From Nissolia schottii (Eukaryota > Streptophyta > Magnoliopsida > Fabales > Fabaceae): a DNA stretch of 64,000 nucleotides. The position numbers were made by a program, and so were the translations under genes. Position 1 is the first letter of the stretch, and each line of letters opens with the position of its first letter. The notes under the pieces are model-generated. The model was not told the DNA's origin, did no database searches, and saw only the letters and a list, made by a program, of their open reading frames with translations. Shown here one piece after another: positions 41,501 through 51,618 of the stretch. Location: assembly GCA_003254905.1 (NCBI GenBank), contig QANU01094067.1, forward strand, positions 397,073-461,072. The letters are read 5' to 3'.

Positions 41501-42274
41501 GACAAAACCTAAACTGAGGTTGCATTCTTTAATTTAATTAGTTAATTGATTTACTAATCAACCGAAATTATGTCTATCTATATCTTGCCATTTGGACAAG
41601 GACTTCACTGCCCTTGCCAATTACCTATGCTGCATTTTGTGCTAGTGTCTTGGAGAGTTAATTGAGATATCTTAATACAATTATGTGTAGATACATTAAA
41701 TTTTTTAAAATATTTAAAAAGTAAAAATGTCGAAAAAAAAAATCCAATGTAGTATCACGTTAATATAATATCTTTCTGTCTAATGATACTATATAATTTT
41801 GAATCCTATGAAGCCTTCGTACGAGTTTACTAGTTAGGGAGAAGAATGTGTAATCTCATTGCTCAATTTTGGTAGCACTTCTATTATTTTTGTGGTGGGA
41901 CCGATCCCTAGCTAGTGAGTGATGACTCTATAGGCATTGTCCTGCAAAAATGTCTTCATTCATACATGTTTGCTAATATTACCTGACTACATATTTGAAA
42001 CAAGATAAGACCGGAAATCTAGTTGTAAAGTACTCATTGGCTTTCATTTTTTAGTGCTTCGTGATCGTTCAGAAATCAGTGATATATTTTCTATCTTGTT
42101 CTCCTTTCTCCCCGTCCTGTAATTAACATCTCCAAGCATGTTATAATAACATGCGCTGAAAGTGTTTGGAAGAAACCATAATAAAAGTTTTCATAATTAA
42201 TAGGGCAGGATTATCTTATTGATAATCAATTTCGTAAAGATGAGTTAGATTTTTGTGGACGAAAACAAGCTTAT
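38583..42274. other. Kinase 3' UTR and AT-rich intergenic DNA
   Basis: The first 250 or so bases are probably the kinase 3' UTR. The rest is AT-rich and holds one MITE copy (41051-41276). No gene was recognised. Confidence 0.5.
41051..41276 (+). mobile_element. MITE, copy 2
   Basis: Begins GAGTCTTGCTACACGTACAC and ends in an inverted version, GGATGTACATGTAAAAT. Inside are two TAATGTTTGTGCACT repeats flanking a CTTAATTAAGTATAATTGAG core. It is closely similar along its whole length to copy 3 at 51392-51618. Confidence 0.85.
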
Positions 42275-42665
42275 GGGTTAATTAAGTTTTTAGTCTATAT
42301 AATATCAAAAAGTTTGTGTTTGGTCTATTTGAAAATTTTTTAATCTTTGTAAAAAAAAATTGTTCATTTTTAGTCTCTACTATCAGTTGGGTTAGACGAT
42401 GCTGACGTGCCAGCTAACTTCACCACGTGGCTTACGCCACGTGGCATAACCTAAAATTTTAAATTAAGCCCATGATCCATCACCCATCCTAACTCGATTC
42501 AATTTAATTTTTTTAAAAAAATTTAATAACCCACCCCATCTTCTTCTTCGCCCACCCCTGCCCACTCTCTCTTCTCTCTGCACTCCAAAGCCGTTGCCAC
42601 CCTCCCTCCCTCTCTTCCAGCTGAAGCCGCCACCCACCCGACCCTCTCTCCACCGTGACTCCATT
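42275..42665 (+). repeat. MULE left terminal inverted repeat
   Basis: Matches the reverse complement of 50877-51196 almost continuously: an AT-rich outer part with TTTTTAGTC phrases, then a C-rich inner part (CCACCCCATCTTCTTCTTCG and onward). It contains a 92-bp segment that is absent at the single N of the right copy. Confidence 0.88.
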
Positions 42666-43022
42666 GCTGCCACGATTCTCATAAACACACACAGAGACAA
42701 ATGGGTTAGTTTTATTTTTTTGCCCTTCATCCTTTGCAATTGATGGTGATAAAATGTTGAAACTTTCTATGTTCCAATTTTCCTTTTTTCTTTTTGTTAT
42801 TCTCTCACGTCAGTGCAATTTTTTCTTTTTGTTATTCTCTCATAAAAGTGCAATTGATACAGATTTGGTTGTGTGCCATTAATACAGATTGATGTGTGCC
42901 ATGTAGGTTGGGGAATATTAGGGAATGAATTTTGGAGCTCTATAAGTGAGAAATTATGTTACTAATCAGAATCAATTTTGGATTCAAGAACATAAAGAGG
43001 AATCAGTTGACATTGTTGAACC

Positions 43023-43605
43023 ATGACAAGTCGTGACTCTGTTTCAAGTTCGTCTACACGAAACATGCAATGTGGATGTGGATATAAGTTGATGGTGTTC
43101 ACAGCTGGGATCAATTCAAAGTACACTATTAGAAAGTTTTGGAGGTGCCCGAATTGGAGAGTAAGTTTCTATTTTTAATTTGCAATCAAAGTTGTGCAAT
43201 TGGTTTGAGTATGAGTTTATATTGTGCTGATGAATTTTTGTTACTTAGGAGATTGACAATAAGAAAACATGCGAATTTTTTCGATGGATTGATGAGTTAG
43301 AGACATAGTATGAAGTGAGAACATCTGTTGTGGATGAAGAAACTGAAAGAAGAATTTTGAAGCTTGAAAAGATGGTAGCTTACAAGAAAAGTAGGGGAGA
43401 GATGACTATTTGTTTAGGGTTAATAAACTTTGCATTGCTTTGCATCGCATGTGGATATGCTTTGCATCGCATGTGGATATGTTATTGCAATGGGGATGAA
43501 TTAGTGTCGTATATGTTATGTATTGAAATTAGTATGTTTGTATTTAAAATTAGTATCATATACATTGTAATGTGTTTAAATGAGTTTGTGAGTTTGTATT
43601 TGTAA
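43023..43605 (+). pseudogene. MULE-borne zf-GRF zinc-finger gene with a C-terminal coiled coil and membrane segment
   Basis: Two exons, 43023-43160 and 43249-43605, joined by a GT-AG intron. The first begins MTSRDSVSSSSTRNMQCGCG and ends FWRCPNWR. The second begins EIDNKKTCEFFRWIDELET, meets a TAG at 43306-43308, then continues in frame with a coiled-coil stretch (EETERRILKLEKMVAYKKS) and a hydrophobic segment (LGLINFALLCIACGYAL). Cysteines 17, 19, 42 and 54 and the CxFFRW motif match the zf-GRF zinc finger, which in other proteins binds nucleic acid. The eponymous NPGR-F motif has become YTIR-F. The 65-residue product before the stop would still contain the whole finger. It lies next to the left terminal repeat and converges on the transposase gene. 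The role in transposition is unknown. Confidence 0.8.
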
Positions 43606-44014
43606 TTTGATATTGTTGTAATCGTTCTCCATAAATCCTTATTTCCCTTTCATTTGATAACAATAAAGCATACTATGAGCAAGATCAAATTAACAAAGTC
43701 TCAATTTGACCTAAGCCTGTTAAAGAGAATCAATTTATATAACTCGTACACACCTAATTGCATTATGGCAAATGTGTTTACTACTCCTCAAAAGAGCAAC
43801 TACTTAACAATCAAAATAGTGCAATTGTTCACCACTTAACACCATAATGGTTGCCACAAAAAGCATTCAATTACTTAGTAATCTCCATGTCTACTCAACT
43901 ACTTAGCAACTCAAAATAGACAACAATAGTTCATAATTTAGATGGTATAACCAATGAGTACCAAAAACCACAAGTATGCGACAAAATGGCAATGATGTCT
44001 GGACTATGAACCAA

Positions 44015-47000
44015 CTAAATAGTGCCTCCATTTGTGGGTTCGCCTTCTCTGCTATGAACATTGGTTTCTCCTTTTCCATTTGTGGATTCGCCTTGTCCGC
44101 CAATTCCATCGTCAACCATTGCCTTCTTCTTTTTATTTTGTCTCATCTACACAAAAATTGTAGAAAATTAATACAAAGATAACTTAATGATAGAACAATA
44201 TTTAAATAAAGATTTGAGTGTTACCTCTTCCCACTTTGGATCTATCGGTGGATTCTTACACTTTCTTGCATTGTGGCCTTCTTGACGACGCCTACCATAC
44301 ATGCATGCTTTGGTGTATCTCCTAGCCTTTTTGGCATTTTCTTCTTCAGGCTCCCTTCTCCTCAATTTCTTTGGTCTTCCAGGACCTCTCTTGTAAGCAG
44401 GAGGCAATATTGAGGTGTCATTAGTTTTTGGCCATTGATGGGTGAAATGCAATGAGCATAACAAGTGCATATGTTTCCTTCTTGTAGCATTTGTGCACTC
44501 CTACAATGGAATATTTACTATTTGCAAGCAAGGCTGCAATTGCATGCCTACAAGGTATCCCCACTAACTCCCAAAAGTTACATGAACAAGATTCCTTACC
44601 TAAATCAACAATAAACGTCTCACCATGATGCATGTGCGTAACCTCAAACTTATTATTCCCTGATAAGACTACATCCCAATTATAACTATATTTTATCTTT
44701 CTGTCAAGTCTTCTCTTAGGCTTAGGCATCACATCCCCATTGTAGTGCTCCCATTTCTCCCTAAGCGTTGTCATCCTATTCATTAGATAGCTTCTAATCC
44801 ACTCAAACATGCTAATAATAGGTTGCTCCCTAGCTTCAAGAATGATGCTATTAAAAGACTCACACAAGTTGTTCATGACAATGTCACAATTAGAATAGAA
44901 AGAAAATGCATGCTTACACCATGCTCTTCTAGGGATGGCAAGAAGCCATTCATATGCTGCCTCATTTATCTCCTTGATGTGTGCCATATTGTCTTCCCAT
45001 GCTGAATAGTGTGCTGAATTAGCGGCTATCTTCATTAGATCTCATATTAACAATTCACCTCCAAATTTTTTCTTGAAGTTACCATAAAGATGCCTCAAGC
45101 AAAATCTATGTTCAACCCCCTCCATCAATTCTTGAAATGTTGGCAACAAACCTTAGTAAGACAACCGAGACCAACACAATAAATATGCATGCAATTCAAG
45201 GACTATAACCAATAAATATGCATGCAATATATTAAGGGACTATAACCAAACAGATGCATATATTTTAGGGAATATAACCAAACAGATACATATATTTCAA
45301 GGACTAGAACCAAACAAAATGCACATATTTCAGTGGCAAGAACCAAAGCTAGAACTAAATGCACTATTAACATTTCAATTCAAGAGATCACCTTTTGTTG
45401 GTCTAAGATAAAGATCCATCTGTTTGTCTCCAGACTGCCAATATTCCCAAGCAGATTTATCAGGAACCAATTTCAGCTCTCCTTGGTCTCCATCTCAACC
45501 ACAACAAATGCCAATGGAAAGTATTGTCATTTGCGTCTCTTGCAATTGCTGTAAGCAGTTGGCCTTTATATTGGGTCTTTAAGTGGCATCCATCAAGACC
45601 TATGAAGGGTCGACAACAGCAAGAAAACCACTTCTGCATCCCTCCAGGCATAAGTAAAAACTCCCAAACCTCGGCATCAACATACGTCTAATCTGAAGGT
45701 CATTATCTGAAGGATTTACCCCTACCGGAAGGTCATTATCAGCAAGGTGCAAGAGGCATGTATTGTCACGACATGCCCTTTTAAGTTGAGCAATGTATCT
45801 CCACAACATTGCATATTGGGCACCTTCATCTCCCTAGACCATCTCCTTCGCAATGTGTCTTGCCTTGAACGCCGTCCAACGTGAGACCCCACATTGGTAT
45901 TTGGACTTCATCTCATAAGTAACGTCCTTGATTGCTTCATCTCATAGGTAACGTCCTTGATTGACACCTTCTTACTACACTTCACCCTATCTACCAATGT
46001 CTTCGCTACAAATTTTGGTTTCACATTTTTATTCCTATAAACCAACCCACAAGAAGGGCTCCCTTGTAATGTCTTGATCCTATATGTGTGACTGCTACCC
46101 ACCTTACTACACAAACACGTGAAGTCACATATACCCTTACTTTTACAAATAACCCTAACCCTCAATTTGTCATTGTTAACCCATTTCACACTTCTATTGT
46201 TTATAATAGAGTGCTCCAACAAAGCATCTTTGAATTGCTTCAATGGCGAAAACTCCATGTTCAACTTGAATTCAAATGATGCACACATGTCCTCCGCTTT
46301 GAACTTAGCATATCTTCTCCTACCTTCCAATTCACTCTCAGAACCATCATCTGATTCCAATTCCTCTTCATCAATTTCATCATCCAAGTCACCAACATCT
46401 GGCTGCTACTTCTGCCTTTTTTTTTTTACCTTTTTTGTTGTTTCCTTTTCACTGCATTCCCAATTGGTTCATCTGAGTCCCATCCATCCTAACCATCACT
46501 ATCATTTCGCATGTCTCTTTCCTCTTCACTATCACCAAATATCATGTCATGGTCTTCATCGTCACTTTCATCATCGCCTTCATCGTCGCCATCAGATATA
46601 AGCGGATCAGTGTCAACATTTGTTTTCCTTTCCCCTTGTCACTATGTGCAATATTTTCGTTCCACTCCTCATCAGCCTGCACGACAAAAATATGAATAAT
46701 TAGATGCCCTTACATACCTTACATGTTAAAATAAGCAGATCATTATCACCCTAAACCCTAAAATTACTTCTTCAACTGCATCAGCTATATTGGAATGGTC
46801 TGCCTTGTCGTTTGCCTTCTGCATGGCACTAGCCTTGGCCTTGCCCTTGTCCTTTACACTAGCCTTTGCCTTGCCCTTGTCCTTCTCCTTTGCCTTATCC
46901 TTCGCACTATCCTTGGCCTTCTCCTCCTCCTTCGCACTATCTTTTTCAACTTGGGTCACACACTCACCTTGACCATCATCATGAGCACCTTCTAACTCAA

Positions 47001-47313
47001 ACACGACCTCCAGCATAGAAATGATGTGCTCCACATACACATCAACTTCACATTTGTGTTTTATAGCATAATTGCACATCCCTATTGCAAGTTAATCATT
47101 TGTGATAGATGACAACGCATGAGTACCAAAACCCGGAACTCTCTACCATAATAACACATTATTTCTATATCCAAGCCTTCTCACTTCATTCAGACACTCA
47201 ATAAGACCACCAGTCAATATCTAAGTCGTGCGCGCTTCTACTTCACCCACATATTTTACTGGTGGCCCTTTATCAATCTTACCCCCGTGGTGAAAAACTA
47301 AAGAAAAACCCAT
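44015..47313 (-). pseudogene. mudrA-type MULE transposase, decayed
   Basis: Domains in order on the minus strand: a PB1-like N-terminus (from Met at 47313, MGFSLVFHHGGK), a charged lysine-rich linker (46.75-47.0 kb), a MuDR DNA-binding domain (46387-45908; FSPLKQFKDALLEHSIIN), the MULE transposase core (GLDGCHLKTQYKGQLL near 45.58 kb; second acidic motif LDQQKG near 45.4 kb), a SWIM zinc finger (CSCNFWELVGIPCRH near 44.57 kb) and a zinc knuckle (ACMYGRRRQEGHNARKC near 44.28 kb) that has lost its second Cys. A last small exon (about 44151-44015) ends in TAG. An intron of about 240 bp interrupts the core. Breaks include an in-frame stop before NWFL, one before DLMK, and frame changes near 45.65 and 45.95 kb. 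Family assignment is secure; exon limits are approximate. Confidence 0.87.
45165..45350. repeat. Minisatellite in the transposase intron
   Basis: About five tandem units of 33-38 bp built on GGACTATAACCAAACAGATG followed by CATATATTT. They lie within the predicted intron that splits the transposase core, between the LDQQK motif and the TFQELMEGVEHRF segment. Confidence 0.75.
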
Positions 47314-47376
47314 CCTGAAATAATAGAAATGGCTCAAATTCAAACACATAACAGAATATACAGGAAAAATCCCTAA

Positions 47377-47562
47377 TAACAACACAATTTTAGTGTTCAA
47401 TTGCAAAATAATTAATATTTCACCGGGACAGAATGACAATAACAACACAATTTCAGTGTTCCATTGTAAAATAATTCTCATGGACCGAATGACAATACCA
47501 ACACAATTTCAGTGTTCAATAGCAAATAAGAGAAATATTTTTCCGGGACCAAATGTCAATAA
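47377..47562. repeat. Subterminal tandem repeats of the MULE, left part
   Basis: Units of about 55-64 bp containing ACAACACAATTTCAGTGTTC, a CAAAATAATTCTCATGGA segment and a GAATGACAATA segment. The array lies upstream of the transposase start, and the LTR insertion cuts it in two. Confidence 0.85.
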
Positions 47563-50213
47563 TGAAACACCCTAGCTAACTAGTCCACGCTTAAGTCGCA
47601 AACCTGCCAACTAGGCTGTTATCTGCTTTGGTTGGGTTTACTTTTAGCCCTACTTTATTTCTAAAAATATTTCTTACTTGAAAAATACGGACCATTTTAA
47701 AACTTTTTCGTTATATACATATGATATAAAATATGAGCCGCGCGTCAGATAGAATTTATAAAGCAAACGTTAAAACTTTTTACTTAACGGATAATTATTG
47801 TAACCTAACCACATCAAACAATCAGCATACAAGTGGTCCGTGGCATATATTCACAATCATTTACATAGGTAGTCTCATAGTTAATACATACATGTACTTT
47901 CTCACGGTTGTGTAAAACATAAACCATACTAACTAAAGGTTGATCGTAACATCTTTAGTCAAGCGAAGTCTATCGTATTCATCCATTTATTTTCTTCAAG
48001 TCTGCTTTTCCACGTACTGCACTGACGTCTTTGTCGTGCTCACCTAGAACCATAAAGGAGCGGGTGTGAGAACTCTGCGTTCTCACTCTGCGTTCTCAGT
48101 GCGGAAACCTTAGTCGTCATAACTTATTTTGTACTCAATTATGATTCCGCCGCTCAGGGATCTCTAGGTGTTACAGTTATACTAAATCCCTACTAGTTAT
48201 GAATGTCCATACTAAGCCTGAGTAGCTTTACCTATGTTACTAGGTGCTTGGGGGATCTATTCTTCATTATCTACGTCATCTGTCTGCCAATCTAGTTCCT
48301 AACTCAACATCATCATACGATTCACATAGCTATACTATTACATCAAAATCCTCATCATACAATTCACATAGCTACACTACTACATCATCATCATCGTCTT
48401 TGGAAATTCATTTGAAACTCATTTTACTCCCACGGTATAAGGCAAGCCTTAGTAGCGGTTCCGTCCTCATCCCTTGTAGCTGCGGCCACACCACTACAAC
48501 CACACTTTACAGCCCGCATCGTGGCGGCCAGGTAGCGCCTCACCTGAAGGGTCTCACCTGCAGTGTCTTGACCCCGTAATTCTCACCAACCACGACCGAG
48601 GTGACCACCAAACGGATGGCGATGGGGTCAGACCTAACGACTTGATCATCATCATCATCTTTATCATAATTATTGAAAGATCATCATCTTGCATCCTAAC
48701 ATGCAACATTACATACTCATAAGCATCTACCATTCCTCGTATTGACAAGCATCATTTTATAATTCTATCTTATACTCCTCCTAGTCTAAATCATTTAACA
48801 CACATAACATCATATAACTCGTAAGCATATCCCTATTATTTCTTGAGTAATTACCGTTCAAAATCCTATGTCATCATCTTCGTCATTTATCAGCAACCTG
48901 TAACATGTATTACCTCATATTAACATAACATTTAACATATAACATATCACCTAATTTCAGGCTCAACATCCTCATAAACATAAACGACCTAATTCTAACA
49001 ATTATTCCAATAGATTACCAGACCTGCAGAAACTTCCAGATACAAGTATAATCGATAGAAATCTTTAAGAGCATCATTTAGCCATTAAAATCTAACATAT
49101 TCTAACACCAAACATAACACAACCATCATCATAAGCAATTTCATGTCTCATAATCATTTCTAATTATCAAGAATATTATAAAGCAATTAATCCTAATATA
49201 ATCTATCACAAAATATATCACAAACATCATCAAACATTTTAGAACCACATAGACAACAGTTAGAACATTTTACCCACTTTTTTTAAGCATTTTGAAAGTT
49301 GTGAGAAAAGACTCCCGCGAACCTTGAGGCGATCGTGCTATTTTTTCTGAATCTAATGACGTAACCGCGGAGCGCATGAATGGAGTAAAAATAAATTTAG
49401 CAGTATGATTTTATAAACTTTCGGGTGCTGCTCCCTGGCCTTCGAAGGCCTTATATGTATATGTAAAGAATCCGAGGCGGTGGCTTATGCCGCCTCAGTT
49501 AATTATCTATTATTTATATAATATTTTATTATTATTATATTATTANAAAAGTAAATTTAGCAGTATGATTTTATAAACTTTGGGGTGCTGCTCCCTGGCC
49601 TTCGAAGGCCTTATATGTATATGTAAAGAATCCGAGGCGGTGGCTTATGCCGCCTCAGTTAATTATCTATTATTTATATAATATTTTATTATTATTATAT
49701 TATTATACATATATACATATATTATTATATATTAGACATACATATACATATACATATACATACTATATTATATTCCTTTTACCTTTTGTTTCTTTTTCCT
49801 GGCGGTGGCAATGCCCTACGTGGCTGAGCTAATAGTCATGGCCTTATGATCCATTTTGATTATGTTTGATCGTGTTTTATTCTTAATTGTTTGTATATGG
49901 TTGTTCTAAAAATATTTCAAATATACCATTGTAACCCACTAATTTTTCTTATTACTTATTTAATTTTATTTGGGCATTCTGAAACTTATTTTCATATTAG
50001 TGTATTTTACGGGTTCCTTTAAATCGTAATTAAATCTTAATAGTAACCGAAAATCGATTCAGACCTCACAAGACTCCGTGAAATCGCCCAATTACTATTT
50101 TTAGCTAATATTTTAAAGATTAAAGTTAATGATTAAATTTTTCAACCTTATTAATTTACTCTTATTTACTTATTATGCTAAATCTTCGTAAGGGAAAAAA
50201 GCGGGATGTTACA
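47563..50213 (-). mobile_element. Solo-LTR-like fossil, Ty3/Gypsy type likely, nested in the MULE
   Basis: An insertion of 2651 bp (including an apparent duplicated stretch around an N) bounded by TG and CA, with near-inverted tips (TGAAACACCC and GGATGTTACA). It is flanked on both sides by the exact 5-bp target duplication AATAA (47558-47562 and 50214-50218). No gag, protease, reverse transcriptase or integrase sequence is visible, so it looks like a single long terminal repeat left after recombination, or a non-autonomous relic. The Gypsy assignment rests on length and on the TGTAACATCCC start seen on the minus strand. It is younger than the MULE it interrupts. The intact target duplication argues against great age, but no LTR pair is available for dating. 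Confidence 0.75.
49392..49705. other. Probable assembly artefact: near-identical 154-bp copies on both sides of a single N
   Basis: 49392-49545 and 49552-49705 are almost identical, 160 bp apart, with an N at 49546 between them. The pattern is what two overlapping contig ends give when joined without merging. True biology (a tandem duplication) is less likely. Confidence 0.85.
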
Positions 50214-50416
50214 AATAACATCACAACTTCAGTGTTCAATTGCAAAATAATTCTCATGAAGCGAATGACAATAACAACACGCTTTCAGTGTTCAATAGCA
50301 AATAAGAGAAATATTTTTCCAAGACCACATGTCAATAACACGCCAACTTCAATGTTCAATTGCAAAATAATTCTCATGGACGGAATGACAATAACAACAC
50401 AACACAATTTCAGTGA
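50214..50416. repeat. Subterminal tandem repeats of the MULE, right part
   Basis: Continues the array of 47377-47562 beyond the LTR insertion, with the same unit (TTCAGTGTTCAATTGC, AATAATTCTCATG, GAATGACAATAACAACAC). Confidence 0.85.
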
Positions 50417-50876
50417 GACTTAACAGAGAAAGGGACATTTGGTCATTAGGCTTGATAAAACCACAAGAACACCAAATTGTGCTTTTCTTTTAGTTATAAT
50501 GGTCACATGACCAAAACTGTAATGAAAGGGAAATGTAATCTAACCATTGCTTATTTTTTGGAAAGATATATTATTTAACTTAATATAATCAACTTTCAAC
50601 AACATTCTGAACAGAAAACCATTTAAAAAAATGCACCTCGTCTGACTCTGACACACGGTCCCCATTTAGTGAATGTTTCAAAATGCTAGATGTTGTTTTG
50701 GTCCCCACCACCGTGTAGAAAATGTTGGATGTTGGTTTTGGTCCCCACCACCCTGTGTATAAGAGAAACAGATCGTGACAGAAATAAAAAGAAAATGAGA
50801 AAGAAAGTGAGAGAGAGCTAGAGAGAGATCTGGTGAAGAGAGAGAGAGATCACGGTGGAGAAGGATGTTACGTTTC

Positions 50877-51196
50877 TGGAGTCATGGTGAAGAGAAGGTG
50901 GGGTGGGGTGGGGTGGGTGGCGGCTTTGGCTGGGAGAGAGGGAGGGAAGGTGGGTGGCGGCGGCTTTGGAGTGCAGAGAGAAGAGAGAGTGGGCAGGGGT
51001 GGGCGAAGAAGAAGATGGGGTGGGTTATTAAATTTTTTTAAAAAAATTAAATTGAANTCAGCGCTGTCCAACCCAAACTAACTGTAGGGACTAAAAAGGA
51101 ACAATTTTTTTTACGAGGACTAAACCCAAACAAAATTTTTCAGAGGACCAAACACAAACTTTTTGATATTACTGGGATTAAAAACTTAATTAACCC
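50877..51196 (-). repeat. MULE right terminal inverted repeat, with a single-N gap
   Basis: Inverted partner of 42275-42665. A single N at 51057 stands where the left copy has about 92 extra bases, so sequence is missing here. A short GGGGT tandem lies near 50899-50918. Confidence 0.85.
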
Positions 51197-51391
51197 AAAT
51201 AAATTATGTTAGCTGACATGGGAATCAAAATCACATACGCTTGTTGAGAAAGTAGAGTGCGTAGAATGCTCTGAATACGCAAAATTGATGTTAAAGTATG
51301 TTAGAGGCTTCTGAAGAAAAGAAAAACATACAATAGTAGTATGGAGGTTGCACCAAGTAATTATTGGTGAATGATTCACCTAAAAAATATG

Positions 51392-51618
51392 GGAGTCCTG
51401 CTACACGTACACCAAAAAATATACACCATACATACACTCTATACTTATATATATAGAGTTTGTGTTTTAATGCATATAATGTTTGTGCACTTAATTAAGT
51501 ATAATTGAGAATATCATCTATAAGTTTGTAATGTTTGTGCACTCATGAGAATAAAATTTGGGCATTATTAATGGTGTATGTATGAGTGTATAAAATTAGG
51601 TGTACATGTAGCAATTTT
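51392..51618 (+). mobile_element. MITE, copy 3
   Basis: Begins GAGTCCTGCTACACGTACAC and ends AGGTGTACATGTAGCAATTT, an inverted version of the start. Nearly the same as copy 2 along its length. It lies about 200 bp outside the right end of the MULE. Confidence 0.88.

Larger units (their letters stand above)
42275..51196. mobile_element. Mutator-like element (MULE) with two convergent genes and a nested LTR insertion
   Basis: The outer ends are inverted: the left starts GGGTTAATTAAGTTTTTAG and the right, reverse complemented, starts the same way. The terminal inverted repeats are about 390 bp (left, 42275-42665) and at least 320 bp (right, 50877-51196), the latter with a single-N gap. Inside are a zf-GRF gene on the plus strand near the left end and a mudrA-type transposase on the minus strand read from the right end. 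A 2.65-kb LTR-type insertion sits between the right terminal repeat and the transposase. Without that insertion the element is about 6.3 kb. The transposase has several breaks, so this copy is probably not autonomous. No exact target duplication was confirmed. Confidence 0.9.

Noticed and set aside
46119-46601. 160-codon plus-strand frame inside the MULE
   Set aside because: Antisense to the transposase DNA-binding domain; its sequence is explained by that gene.
44165-50416. Regular repeats that might suggest a CRISPR array
   Set aside because: Units are head-to-tail minisatellites without unique spacers, in a plant transposon.
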